Source: Chitinophagaceae bacterium
GTDB taxonomy: Bacteria > Bacteroidota > Bacteroidia > Chitinophagales > Chitinophagaceae
NCBI GenBank assembly: GCA_019638625.1
Contig: JAHBTK010000003.1
Span: forward strand, 790,149 to 854,148
Direction: 5' to 3'
DNA: 64,000 nucleotides
The position numbers and the translations under genes are program-made. The notes under the pieces were generated by a model. The model saw nothing but the letters and a program-made list of their open reading frames with translations. It ran no database searches and was not told the DNA's origin. Below, piece by piece: positions 34,872 through 41,948 of this stretch. Position 1 is the first letter of the stretch, and each line of letters starts with the position of its first letter.

Positions 34872-35129
34872 GACACAGAAAAAATTTGGAATGGTATCAG
34901 AGTAAAAAAACTGCCCAATGAAATTCAAAATATAGGTAGACGGAAGCTTAGGATGCTGAACAACTCTGTTAACTTAGCAGACTTAAGAATTCCACCGTCC
35001 AACAGATTAGAAAAGTTATCTGGCAATTTAAAGGACTTTTACAGCATTCGGGTAAACGACCAATGGAGAATCATATTTCAATGGTCAACGGGAAACGCTT
35101 ATAAAGTAGAAATAACAGATTATCACTAA
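34872..35129 (+). pseudogene. higB: HigB/RelE-type toxin, start codon lost
   Basis: The frame from GAC ACA GAA (34872) to TAA (35127) reads DTEKIWNGIRVKKLPNEIQN, then RRKLRMLNN, RIPPSNRLEKL, FYSIRVNDQWRIIF and EITDYH. This is the HigB mRNA-interferase with its late basic and aromatic residues intact. The usual N-terminus (about eight residues around M-I-V-S-F-K) is missing. Back to the in-frame stop near 34763 there is no ATG, GTG or TTG; the upstream bases are a promoter-like CAACTTTG and a CGGCGGCAG string. Either it is inactive or it uses a rare start such as ATA/ATT. The antitoxin gene follows after 15 bases. Confidence 0.75.
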
Positions 35130-35144
35130 TTATAAAAATTTAAA

Positions 35145-35444
35145 ATGACAAGGATCAATAATATACATCCGGGTGAAATACTTTCTGAAGAATTTTTAGT
35201 TCCGCTTGGCATTTCTGCTTACAGACTTGCAAAAGATATTGGCATTCCTCAGACGAGGGTTTCAGAAATTTTAAAAGGCAACAGGCGTATTACGGCTGAC
35301 ACAGCGTTAAGACTTGGCAGGTATTTTGGAAATTCAGCAAAATTTTGGTTGGGCTTGCAGGACGATTACGACATTGAAGAAGAATTAATAAACAAAGACG
35401 CCGACATTAACTTTATTAAAACAATTAGTACCAAAGTAGCTTGA
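35145..35444 (+). CDS. higA: HigA-type antitoxin, XRE helix-turn-helix
   Basis: 99 aa. Typical HigA start INNIHPGEILSEEFLVPLGI, then an XRE helix-turn-helix (AYRLAKDIGIPQTRVSEILK) and the family end RLGRYFGNSAKFWLGLQDDYD. It binds the toxin and represses its own operon. It is intact although the toxin before it has lost its start, a state often seen when antitoxin repression is retained after toxin loss. The following gap to 35586 shows nothing I can name. Confidence 0.92.
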   Translation: MTRINNIHPGEILSEEFLVPLGISAYRLAKDIGIPQTRVSEILKGNRRITADTALRLGRYFGNSAKFWLGLQDDYDIEEELINKDADINFIKTISTKVA

Positions 35445-35586
35445 CCCCAATGCAACAGCCGGGGAACAGGGCAACATGGCCCCACTGCATCTGGCTGTCA
35501 GTTTCGCTTCGGACCGGGCGGAATGCTATTGAGCTATAGAATTTGCCTTCACAGGTCTCCCGGAATTTACTATTGACGCGATACGG

Positions 35587-36753
35587 TTATCTGCCGGTCA
35601 GTTGTTTGATCAGGTCCACTTCTTCCTGTTTATAGGGCGTTCCGTCCTTACGGAAAATATCGTGGAACCAGATGGGCGGCTCACCGCTATAGGCTTTTTT
35701 CCAACTGTCCCAGGCGTATTTGGTTTGCGATTTTCCATCCACCAGGCCCCAGTTATAAGCGCCTACATTGTATTTCTTTGCAATGGGGAGCGATCCTTCA
35801 AAGGTGCTGTTGTTGCCGCGGGCCATATACTCCGTACAGAGAATGGGGCGGCCGTATCGCTGCAGTTCCAGGATTTCTTTTTCAAAGCTGGCCGCATCGC
35901 TGTAGTTATGAAAAGAGATGATATCGCTTTCCGTTACCATGAGGGTTTCAATAGGTTTTAGTGTTTCCGGCGCGGACCAGTCCCCGGACCAGAGCCCTGC
36001 GGTCAGCGGCTGCTCAGGGTTGGCCGAGCGTGCCCACACATATACCTGCTCCAGCAGGGACAACACGAGGTCTGGCTTATTGGCCGGTTCCATTTTCCGG
36101 TAGTGTTCGTTGTTCATGTTTTCCGGTTCGTTCCACAGGTCCCAGCCCAGTACGCGGTCATCGGCGGCAAACCTGCCCACCACGGCTTTGGTGTATGCTT
36201 CCAGACGGGGATATTGCGTGCTGTCCAGCAATGCATCCTTACCGGGGTTTTGCACCCAACCCGAATTGTGCACGCCGGGTTTCGGCTCCCGCTGTTTTCC
36301 CAATACCGGAAAAGGATCCCACACGGAGTCAAACAACACGAACAGGGGTTTTATTTTATGCCGGGCCGCGATCTGCAGGAAGATATCCATACGGTTTAAA
36401 AAACCTTCCGCGTCCTGCTGGTGCAGTAAGTCGTGCAGGTACACACGAACGGTATTCATGCCGATGCCGGCCGCCCAGCCCAGCTCGCGGTTGATGGTAG
36501 CCGTATCAAAAGTTTCCGCCTGCCACATTTCCAGTTGGTTGATGGCCGTGCCGGGCAGGAAGTCGCAACCTACCAGCCAGGGTTGTTTTGCATACCAGGC
36601 GCTGGCCTCTTCGGCTGTCCACAATACCCGGTCTTTTTTTGCCGGTGCATCGGTTTCGCTGTTGCCGGACTTTTTGTCTGAAGGACCGGATGCGCAATTT
36701 TGCAGCAGCAATGCCGCGAAGCCAATAACTGATAAGTATAGGATCTTTTTCAT
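35587..36753 (-). CDS. Glycoside hydrolase, GH5-like (clan A) lipoprotein
   Basis: 388 aa. Lipoprotein signal MKKILYLSVIGFAALLLQNC, a short linker, then a TIM-barrel hydrolase. The acid/base Glu is in VLGWDLWNEPENM near residue 215 and the nucleophile Glu in RPILCTEYMARG near 310. Resembles clan GH-A enzymes of the GH5 cellulase/mannanase kind. Substrate is not certain. It is last in the minus-strand operon GH2-GH43-galK-GH5, 47 bases after galK. The anchored location suggests action at the outer membrane or in the periplasm. Confidence 0.85.
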   Translation of the reverse strand: MKKILYLSVIGFAALLLQNCASGPSDKKSGNSETDAPAKKDRVLWTAEEASAWYAKQPWLVGCDFLPGTAINQLEMWQAETFDTATINRELGWAAGIGMNTVRVYLHDLLHQQDAEGFLNRMDIFLQIAARHKIKPLFVLFDSVWDPFPVLGKQREPKPGVHNSGWVQNPGKDALLDSTQYPRLEAYTKAVVGRFAADDRVLGWDLWNEPENMNNEHYRKMEPANKPDLVLSLLEQVYVWARSANPEQPLTAGLWSGDWSAPETLKPIETLMVTESDIISFHNYSDAASFEKEILELQRYGRPILCTEYMARGNNSTFEGSLPIAKKYNVGAYNWGLVDGKSQTKYAWDSWKKAYSGEPPIWFHDIFRKDGTPYKQEEVDLIKQLTGR

Positions 36754-36800
36754 CGCCTGGTTTTTATTTTAAAGAAGTATGAGTAGCTGTCTTATTCCTG

Positions 36801-37964
36801 TTACCTGGTATCAAGCTCACCGGTACCGTCCGCTGTTTGAACCACATAAGCTTCCATATCCAGCCCGCAGGCGTTTTTGTATGCCTTCCCCGCACGTTCA
36901 ATTAAAGGAGCAATGGCCCTTTCTTTCACCAGGTTGATGGTACAGCCCCCGAATCCGCCACCCATCATGCGGGCGCCTAAAACGCCCGGATCGTCTTTTA
37001 CAAAATCCACCAGCCAGTCCAGTTCTTTGCAACTTACTTCATATTGCCTGCTCAGTCCTTCATGAGAACCAAACATGTTTTTGCCCAATCCCTCCAGGTC
37101 GCCTTTCTGTAAGCTGCCGCAGGCGTTCTGCAATCGCTGGTTTTCTTCAACAACGTACCGGCAGCGGGTATAGATCAGCTCATCTTTTGGTTTTACATAT
37201 TGATCCAGTTGCGTGATGGTTACATCCCGCAGGGATAACACCCCCGGCGCCGCTTCAGCCACCCAGGCAACGCCCTGTTCGCATTGCTGCCGCCGGGTAT
37301 TGTATTCCGAGCCTGCCAGCGAATGTTTTACATTGGTATTAAGTAAAACAATTTTATACCCGTTCAGGTCCAGCGGAACATATTCATAGTCCAGGGTCCT
37401 GCAATCCAGTCTCACGGCATGATTGGCCCTGCCGAAAACCGAAGCGAACTGGTCCATGATACCGCATTTAACACCCGCGAACTCATGTTCGGCCAGTTGG
37501 GCCATTTTAACGATCTCCATCCGCGACAACCCGAAACCAAACAGTTCATTCAGGGCATACAATACACAACATTCCACGGCGGCGGAAGACGAAAGCCCCG
37601 CACCGATATAGATATCCCCGTCCAGCAACAGGTTGAACCCCTGTAACGGGTACCGGTTCCGCTTTAACTGGTCGGCTACCCCCAGCACATAATCCGTCCA
37701 GGAACTGCGGGGGCGCATTTCATCCGGAGAAGATTGAAATGACTCGTTGAAGGAACGGGAATAAAGATGTATTGCTCCGTCTGCTCTTTTTGAAATGGCT
37801 ACATAGGCGGCTTTATCAATGGCAGCCGGTAACACGAATCCTTCGTTGTAGTCTGTATGTTCACCGATGATGTTGATGCGTCCCGGCGAGCGAAACAGCA
37901 GGGGCTCTGCCCCAAAGATTTCTATGAACTGCTTCTTTATGGTGACCTTATCTGTTGAACTCAT
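36801..37964 (-). CDS. galK: Galactokinase
   Basis: 387 aa. GHMP-kinase landmarks: galactokinase signature GRINIIGEHTDYNEGFVLPA near residue 27, phosphate loop GAGLSSSAAVECCVL near 130 and the C-terminal GARMMGGGFGGCTINL. It phosphorylates galactose to galactose-1-phosphate in the cytoplasm, the first step of the Leloir pathway. The gene sits among secreted glycosidases, so these likely release galactose (galactan, arabinogalactan or similar). The other Leloir genes are not in the window. Confidence 0.96.
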   Translation of the reverse strand: MSSTDKVTIKKQFIEIFGAEPLLFRSPGRINIIGEHTDYNEGFVLPAAIDKAAYVAISKRADGAIHLYSRSFNESFQSSPDEMRPRSSWTDYVLGVADQLKRNRYPLQGFNLLLDGDIYIGAGLSSSAAVECCVLYALNELFGFGLSRMEIVKMAQLAEHEFAGVKCGIMDQFASVFGRANHAVRLDCRTLDYEYVPLDLNGYKIVLLNTNVKHSLAGSEYNTRRQQCEQGVAWVAEAAPGVLSLRDVTITQLDQYVKPKDELIYTRCRYVVEENQRLQNACGSLQKGDLEGLGKNMFGSHEGLSRQYEVSCKELDWLVDFVKDDPGVLGARMMGGGFGGCTINLVKERAIAPLIERAGKAYKNACGLDMEAYVVQTADGTGELDTR

Positions 37965-38003
37965 TTTAATGTTGATCTTTTTAAAATATGCAGGACCACT
38001 TTT

Positions 38004-39044
38004 TTAGTTTCCTGCAGGAATGGCAAGGGCAACTCCTGTTTTTACCGGCTCGCCCAGCACCGGCTCCCCGGCTTCGTTCCAGCTAAATGGTTGCGCCCGG
38101 GGAGAACGATGCCTGCCGCAACCCTGTCCTGGCTGATCATTGGCATGGTATAATATCCAATCCTGTTTTCCATCCGGAGATTTGAAAAAAGAATTGTGCC
38201 CCGGTGCAAATACAGCGTTCCCCGGTGATTGTGTAAAGATAGGCGCCGGTTTCTTTTTCCAGGCAGTACTGTCAAGTAAATCTTCCTTACCGTTAAATGT
38301 CAGCAACCCGAGCGAATAATGATCCGTCCAGCAACCACTTGCCGAAAATACGATATGCAGCTTATCTCCATGCATCAATGCCTGTGGGCCTTTGTTTACA
38401 TTTACCTGTGGCGGATTGTTCGCATCTGTTAACCGGCCATGCGTTTCCCAGTCATAGAAGGGGCGGGAAATGCAAACCCTCTCTCCTGATATTGACAGCG
38501 GATCTTTCATCCTGGCGATGTAAATATTCTGTTGTCCGTTTACATCCCCTTCCCAGCCGGACCACACCATGTATAGCTGCTTTTTGTACTCAAATACATT
38601 TCCGTCGATCGCCCATTTGTCGGAGGAGTCCGCTATCTTTCCCTTCCACTCCCACCCGCCCTGCATAGGGTCCGCGTTTTTATTTTCCAGCACATACATG
38701 CGATGATTCTCATTCACACCGTTGTCAGCGGCATAGTATATGTACCATCTGCCATTAATAAAATGGATCTCCGGCGCCCATAGCGATTTTGACCACATTG
38801 TTCCCGGCGGCGGTGTATACACCGTTTTGTGCGTAGCGTTGGAAAGGTCTGCAATGGATTTTGTTTTCCATAACCCTATGCGGTTGCCCAGCGTGTGCGT
38901 GTAGTAATAATAACCGTCTTTATAAAAAGAAAAAGGATCGGCTCCCGATGGCAGTATCGGGTTGGTGAATGTTCGTGTTGATTGCGAATAAACAGCGCAA
39001 AACAATAAAGACGCGATCAAAAACAAGCAATAATTTTTCTTCAC
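38004..39044 (-). CDS. Glycoside hydrolase family 43 (arabinanase/xylosidase type)
   Basis: 346 aa. Signal peptide CLFLIASLLFCAVYSQ. Five-bladed propeller GH43 features: catalytic base Asp in NPILPSGADPFSFYKDG, SLWAPEIHFINGRWYIYYAAD with the Trp-Ala-Pro-Glu motif, DGNVFEYKKQLYMVWSG and the late His in FAPGHNSFFKSPDG. Acts on arabinose- or xylose-containing side chains in the periplasm or outside. It is the second gene of the operon, separated from GH2 by a strong hairpin. Confidence 0.9.
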   Translation of the reverse strand: MKKNYCLFLIASLLFCAVYSQSTRTFTNPILPSGADPFSFYKDGYYYYTHTLGNRIGLWKTKSIADLSNATHKTVYTPPPGTMWSKSLWAPEIHFINGRWYIYYAADNGVNENHRMYVLENKNADPMQGGWEWKGKIADSSDKWAIDGNVFEYKKQLYMVWSGWEGDVNGQQNIYIARMKDPLSISGERVCISRPFYDWETHGRLTDANNPPQVNVNKGPQALMHGDKLHIVFSASGCWTDHYSLGLLTFNGKEDLLDSTAWKKKPAPIFTQSPGNAVFAPGHNSFFKSPDGKQDWILYHANDQPGQGCGRHRSPRAQPFSWNEAGEPVLGEPVKTGVALAIPAGN

Positions 39045-39061
39045 CAGGATCCTATTTAGAA

Positions 39062-39090
39062 GCGCTCTTACCCCGTCCGGGTAAGAGCGC
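39062..39090 (-). terminator. Perfect 12-bp hairpin between GH2 and GH43 genes
   Basis: GCGCTCTTACCC at 39062-39073 and GGGTAAGAGCGC at 39079-39090 with a 5-base loop. No T-run follows on the minus strand, so it may stabilise the GH2 message or reduce read-through instead of fully terminating. Confidence 0.6.
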
Positions 39091-39112
39091 GTTCCGGTAA
39101 AATTATTACCGG

Positions 39113-40963
39113 TTATTTCATATTCACCAATAACGGGTTGTACAACTGGCGGTGTACCTGCTGCACTTTCTCCAGCGGCATTTTCAGCACCTTGCGGTCG
39201 TATGTGAAAAAACCGTTGGTCTCAATTTCCACGTCGGTTGTTTGCGTGTAAATGGCGCCGGACAACCCTTTTTTGATCAGGACGGGGATGCGGTCAATAA
39301 ATTCAGCGTACCGCTTCACCAGGTCGTCGCTGTTTTTAAAGCTTTGATATCCCCAGTTGTCTTTTTCCTGCCAGGTATGGCCTTCCAGCGGTAGTCCCAG
39401 TCCGCCGAACTCACCCAGGATCAGGATCTGTTTACTTCCATATACCTCCGGGTCCGGCATCTGGGGGTCCGGGTAATGGTGGATATCCAGGATATGTCCT
39501 GTATTAAAAAAGTTACCCCCGCTGGCGGAATTAACCAGGCGCGAAGGGTCTGCCTGCATGGTCCATTCCGTGATCTCTTTCGTTTTAAACTGCCCCCAGG
39601 CTTCGTTGAAAGGCACCCAGGAAACAATGGAGGGAAAATTATGAAAAGCATCCATGATCGCTTTCCACTCTTTGCGGAAAATCGCTTCCGAAGCAGGTGT
39701 CCGGTCTTTATCAAGCTGTCTTCCTGAAATCTGGCCCAGGCGCATATCCCAGGCATTGCCGCCCATGTCTCCGCTTGGCATGTCCTGCCATACCAGTATG
39801 CCCGCCTGGTCGCAATGATAGTACCAGCGTGCCGGCTCCACTTTCACGTGTTTGCGTATCATATTAAAACCAAGCTCTTTGGTTTTTACGATATCAAACT
39901 TCAGGGCTTCATCCGTTGGCGCCGTATATAAGCCGTCCGGCCACCAGCCCTGGTCGAGAGGCCCGTACTGGAATACGAATTCATTGTTGAGCAGCATGCG
40001 TTGTATGCCGTTCTTGTCTCTGGCCATCGACGATTTGCGCATCGCGAAATAACTTCCTGCTTCGTCCACTACCTTGCCCTTCCGCAGGATGGATATTTTC
40101 AGTCCGTATAAAAACGGGGAGGAAGGCGACCACAGTTTTGGGTTTGGAATGGAGAGGTTGATTGCGGTGTTTTCGTCGCCGGTTTGCTGAGCTACCTGTT
40201 GCGTTCCATCCCAGGCGGTTACCTGTATCTGGTCTCCGGGGCGAAAGTTTTTCACCTGTACGCCCAGACGCAAAACTTTTTCGTCGATATCAGGTGTCTG
40301 GCGGGTAGCCGCGATATAGGTTTCCGGAACATTTTCCAGCCACACGGTTTGCCATATGCCGGTAACCGGCGTGTACCATATACCGTGAGGTTTGTTTACC
40401 TGTTTGCCACGGGGTTGCGGCCCGTCATCAGACGGGTCCCACACTTTTACCACGATATCGTGCCTGGTCCCTTTTTTTACCAGTTCCGTGATATCAAATG
40501 AAAAGGGATCATAACCGCCCTGGTGGTTGCCCACCTGTTTCCCGTTCACAAACACATCCGTGGCCCAGTCTACCGCGCCGAAGTGCAGCAGTACTTTTCC
40601 TTTCCTGAAAGTCGGGGGTATTTCTATGGATCTTTTATACCAGAGTACGCTGTCCTTTCCCACGGTTTTACCTACCCCCGACAATGCCGATTCGATGGCA
40701 AAGGGAACCAGGATATTGCCCTGGAAAGCAGTGGGGTAATTTTCCACATCCTGCCTGGGTATTACCGTGTATTCCCATAAACCATTCAGGTTGATCCAGC
40801 TGTCACGGGTCAACTGCGGACGGGGATATTCCGGCAGGGGGTTCGCGGGGTCAACTTTTGCCGCCCAGTCTGTGCTGATCTTCCCCGGTACCGGCTGCCA
40901 TGACTGGGCAAATGACATGACTCCCAGCGAAACAAGGACAAATAGTAAAAACGATTTCTTCAT
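39113..40963 (-). CDS. Glycoside hydrolase family 2 (beta-galactosidase-like)
   Basis: 616 aa from the ATG at 40963, where the signal peptide KKSFLLFVLVSLGVMSFAQ begins (a longer frame from 40987 only adds eight residues). N-terminal jelly-roll sugar-binding domain (WINLNGLWEYTV, LLHFGAVDWATDVFVNGKQV), an Ig-like middle and a TIM barrel with acid/base Glu in WVPFNEAWGQF and nucleophile Glu in ILGEFGGLGLP. Such enzymes remove beta-linked galactose, mannose or glucuronate; galK downstream favours galactose. First gene of the operon, so its promoter should lie at about 40970-41050. Confidence 0.9.
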   Translation of the reverse strand: MKKSFLLFVLVSLGVMSFAQSWQPVPGKISTDWAAKVDPANPLPEYPRPQLTRDSWINLNGLWEYTVIPRQDVENYPTAFQGNILVPFAIESALSGVGKTVGKDSVLWYKRSIEIPPTFRKGKVLLHFGAVDWATDVFVNGKQVGNHQGGYDPFSFDITELVKKGTRHDIVVKVWDPSDDGPQPRGKQVNKPHGIWYTPVTGIWQTVWLENVPETYIAATRQTPDIDEKVLRLGVQVKNFRPGDQIQVTAWDGTQQVAQQTGDENTAINLSIPNPKLWSPSSPFLYGLKISILRKGKVVDEAGSYFAMRKSSMARDKNGIQRMLLNNEFVFQYGPLDQGWWPDGLYTAPTDEALKFDIVKTKELGFNMIRKHVKVEPARWYYHCDQAGILVWQDMPSGDMGGNAWDMRLGQISGRQLDKDRTPASEAIFRKEWKAIMDAFHNFPSIVSWVPFNEAWGQFKTKEITEWTMQADPSRLVNSASGGNFFNTGHILDIHHYPDPQMPDPEVYGSKQILILGEFGGLGLPLEGHTWQEKDNWGYQSFKNSDDLVKRYAEFIDRIPVLIKKGLSGAIYTQTTDVEIETNGFFTYDRKVLKMPLEKVQQVHRQLYNPLLVNMK

Positions 40964-41239
40964 TATTAAAAAATTAAAAGACTGCAATCAAAAAAAGAGC
41001 ATACAAGATAAATAATATAAACAGCTTCAGGCGGTTAGAAGAAAAGTTTTTTTCTGGAAAATACGGGATAGACTTATGGAAACAATCCGCCACTGTTTAC
41101 TACGGAGGAACACCAGGTGTGATACCACGCTGTATCATATTCTGCTAAAACTTCGTAAATTCCCACTGCCGCCCGGTTGCCTGTTATATCAGTTCAGGAA
41201 TTCTTGTGTGTAATTTCAGGTAAACGGGCTTCGGGGAAA

Positions 41240-41325
41240 TAAAAAAGGCGATCCCGCATTGCTGCGGGACCACCTTAAATGTTTTCACAACGGAATAATC
41301 CTTGGCCATAGGATAGTATGCATTA
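41240..41325 (-). ncRNA. tracrRNA-like paralogue with a non-cognate anti-repeat
   Basis: On the minus strand: AAGGATTATTCCG (41291-41303), then TTGTGAAAACATTTAAGG, then a terminator hairpin with stem TCCCGCA/TGCGGGA (41248-41275) and TTTTTTATTT. This is the nexus and tail of a Bacteroidota II-C tracrRNA. The 20 bases upstream, where the anti-repeat should be, read ATGCATACTATCCTATGGCC, which does not pair with the array repeat. The flanks (CCCGGTTGCCTG at 41172 and 41754, and TTGTGTGTAATTTCA versus TTGTTTGTGATTTCA) are shared with the real tracrRNA unit 582 bases to the right. This indicates a duplicated and diverged unit. Confidence 0.6.
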
Positions 41326-41331
41326 AAATAT

Positions 41332-41403
41332 TATCTTTGTGAAACAAGAACAGCTCCTAAGATAGTATTTTAGGATTGACGCTCCGACAACGGAGCGTTT
41401 CGC
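41332..41403 (+). ncRNA. Possible small RNA with its own promoter
   Basis: TATCTTTG at 41332-41339 is a perfect -7 box. Downstream are two hairpins: CCTAA-gatagtatt-TTAGG (41356-41374) and ACGCTCCG-ACAA-CGGAGCGT (41379-41398), the second a perfect 8-bp stem followed by TTCGCATTT. No coding frame. It shares GATAGTAT with the anti-repeat position of the tracrRNA paralogue just to its left. Confidence 0.35.
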
Positions 41404-41478
41404 ATTTATGGTAATCCAAGAATATTTTTCAAAAAAAATTTCATATCTCTTTCAAATTTATAACCTTCTTGCTTTTTT

Positions 41479-41631
41479 TCAGTAAACCATTTGGGTCTGG
41501 GTGTCCCCAATCGGAATGAAACTGGAGTGATCTGGCTTTATTTTTAATGGGAACGTCTTTAATCCATGGCGTTTCCCATTCTTGTGATAGAATTTATGAT
41601 AAAAGGTTGCTTTTAGTGGCTGAAACTCCAT
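41479..41631 (-). CDS. 50-aa open frame, doubtful
   Basis: ATG at 41631 to TGA at 41479 on the minus strand. The protein (KATFYHKFYHKNGKRHGLKT, KIKPDHSSFIPIGDT) is basic and not low-complexity but resembles nothing I know. It lies between the two tracrRNA units and may be a gene fragment carried in the duplicated spacer region. The rest of 41404-41753 shows only the palindrome CGAAAATTTTCG at 41703-41714. Confidence 0.25.
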   Translation of the reverse strand: MEFQPLKATFYHKFYHKNGKRHGLKTFPLKIKPDHSSFIPIGDTQTQMVY

Positions 41632-41831
41632 AAGGTTTTCCGGGCTGACTTGCTACACTGCAAGCTGTATAAGTTCATAAACCAGGAACAACTACTTAAT
41701 ACCGAAAATTTTCGTATCGGGTATCTACAAAATTACCTAACTTAACAACTCAACCCGGTTGCCTGCATTACCTGTAATATCACTTCTGTGAACTCTTGTT
41801 TGTGATTTCAAGTGTGGAGGTTGGAGGGAAT

Positions 41832-41914
41832 AAAAAGCCCCTGTTAAGTACAAGGGCAAAAACTTGTTGAGGCAGGCCTCACTACGGAATAAAATCCTTA
41901 TTGTGAATTGCTTC
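41832..41914 (-). ncRNA. tracrRNA of the II-C system
   Basis: The minus strand from 41914 reads GAAGCAATTCACAAT, a 14-base anti-repeat (41901-41914) complementary to the first half of the crRNA repeat with one bulge. It continues AAGGATTTTATTCCG (the II-C nexus), a TGAGGC/GCCTCA hairpin (41868-41881) and a terminator GCCCTTG...CAGGGGC followed by TTTTTA (41832-41857). About 83 nt in total. It pairs with crRNA so that RNase III and Cas9 can process and use the guide. Because the anti-repeat is read on the minus strand, crRNAs must be transcribed from the minus strand of the array. Confidence 0.85.
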
Positions 41915-41918
41915 AATG

Positions 41919-41948
41919 CAAATGTATAAGAAAATTTATGGAAACAAA
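41919..41948 (-). promoter_or_regulatory. tracrRNA promoter overlapping the cas9 start
   Basis: On the minus strand, -7 box TACATTTG at 41919-41926 and -33 TTTG at 41945-41948, 18 bases apart. Transcription would start about 5 bases on, at 41914, exactly the first base of the anti-repeat. The -33 box is inside cas9 codons 3-4. Confidence 0.65.

Noticed and set aside
41908..41937. Upstream ATG for cas9 (ten extra codons)
   Set aside because: These bases are the tracrRNA anti-repeat and -7 box; homologous Cas9 proteins start at the RuvC-I strand reached from 41938.
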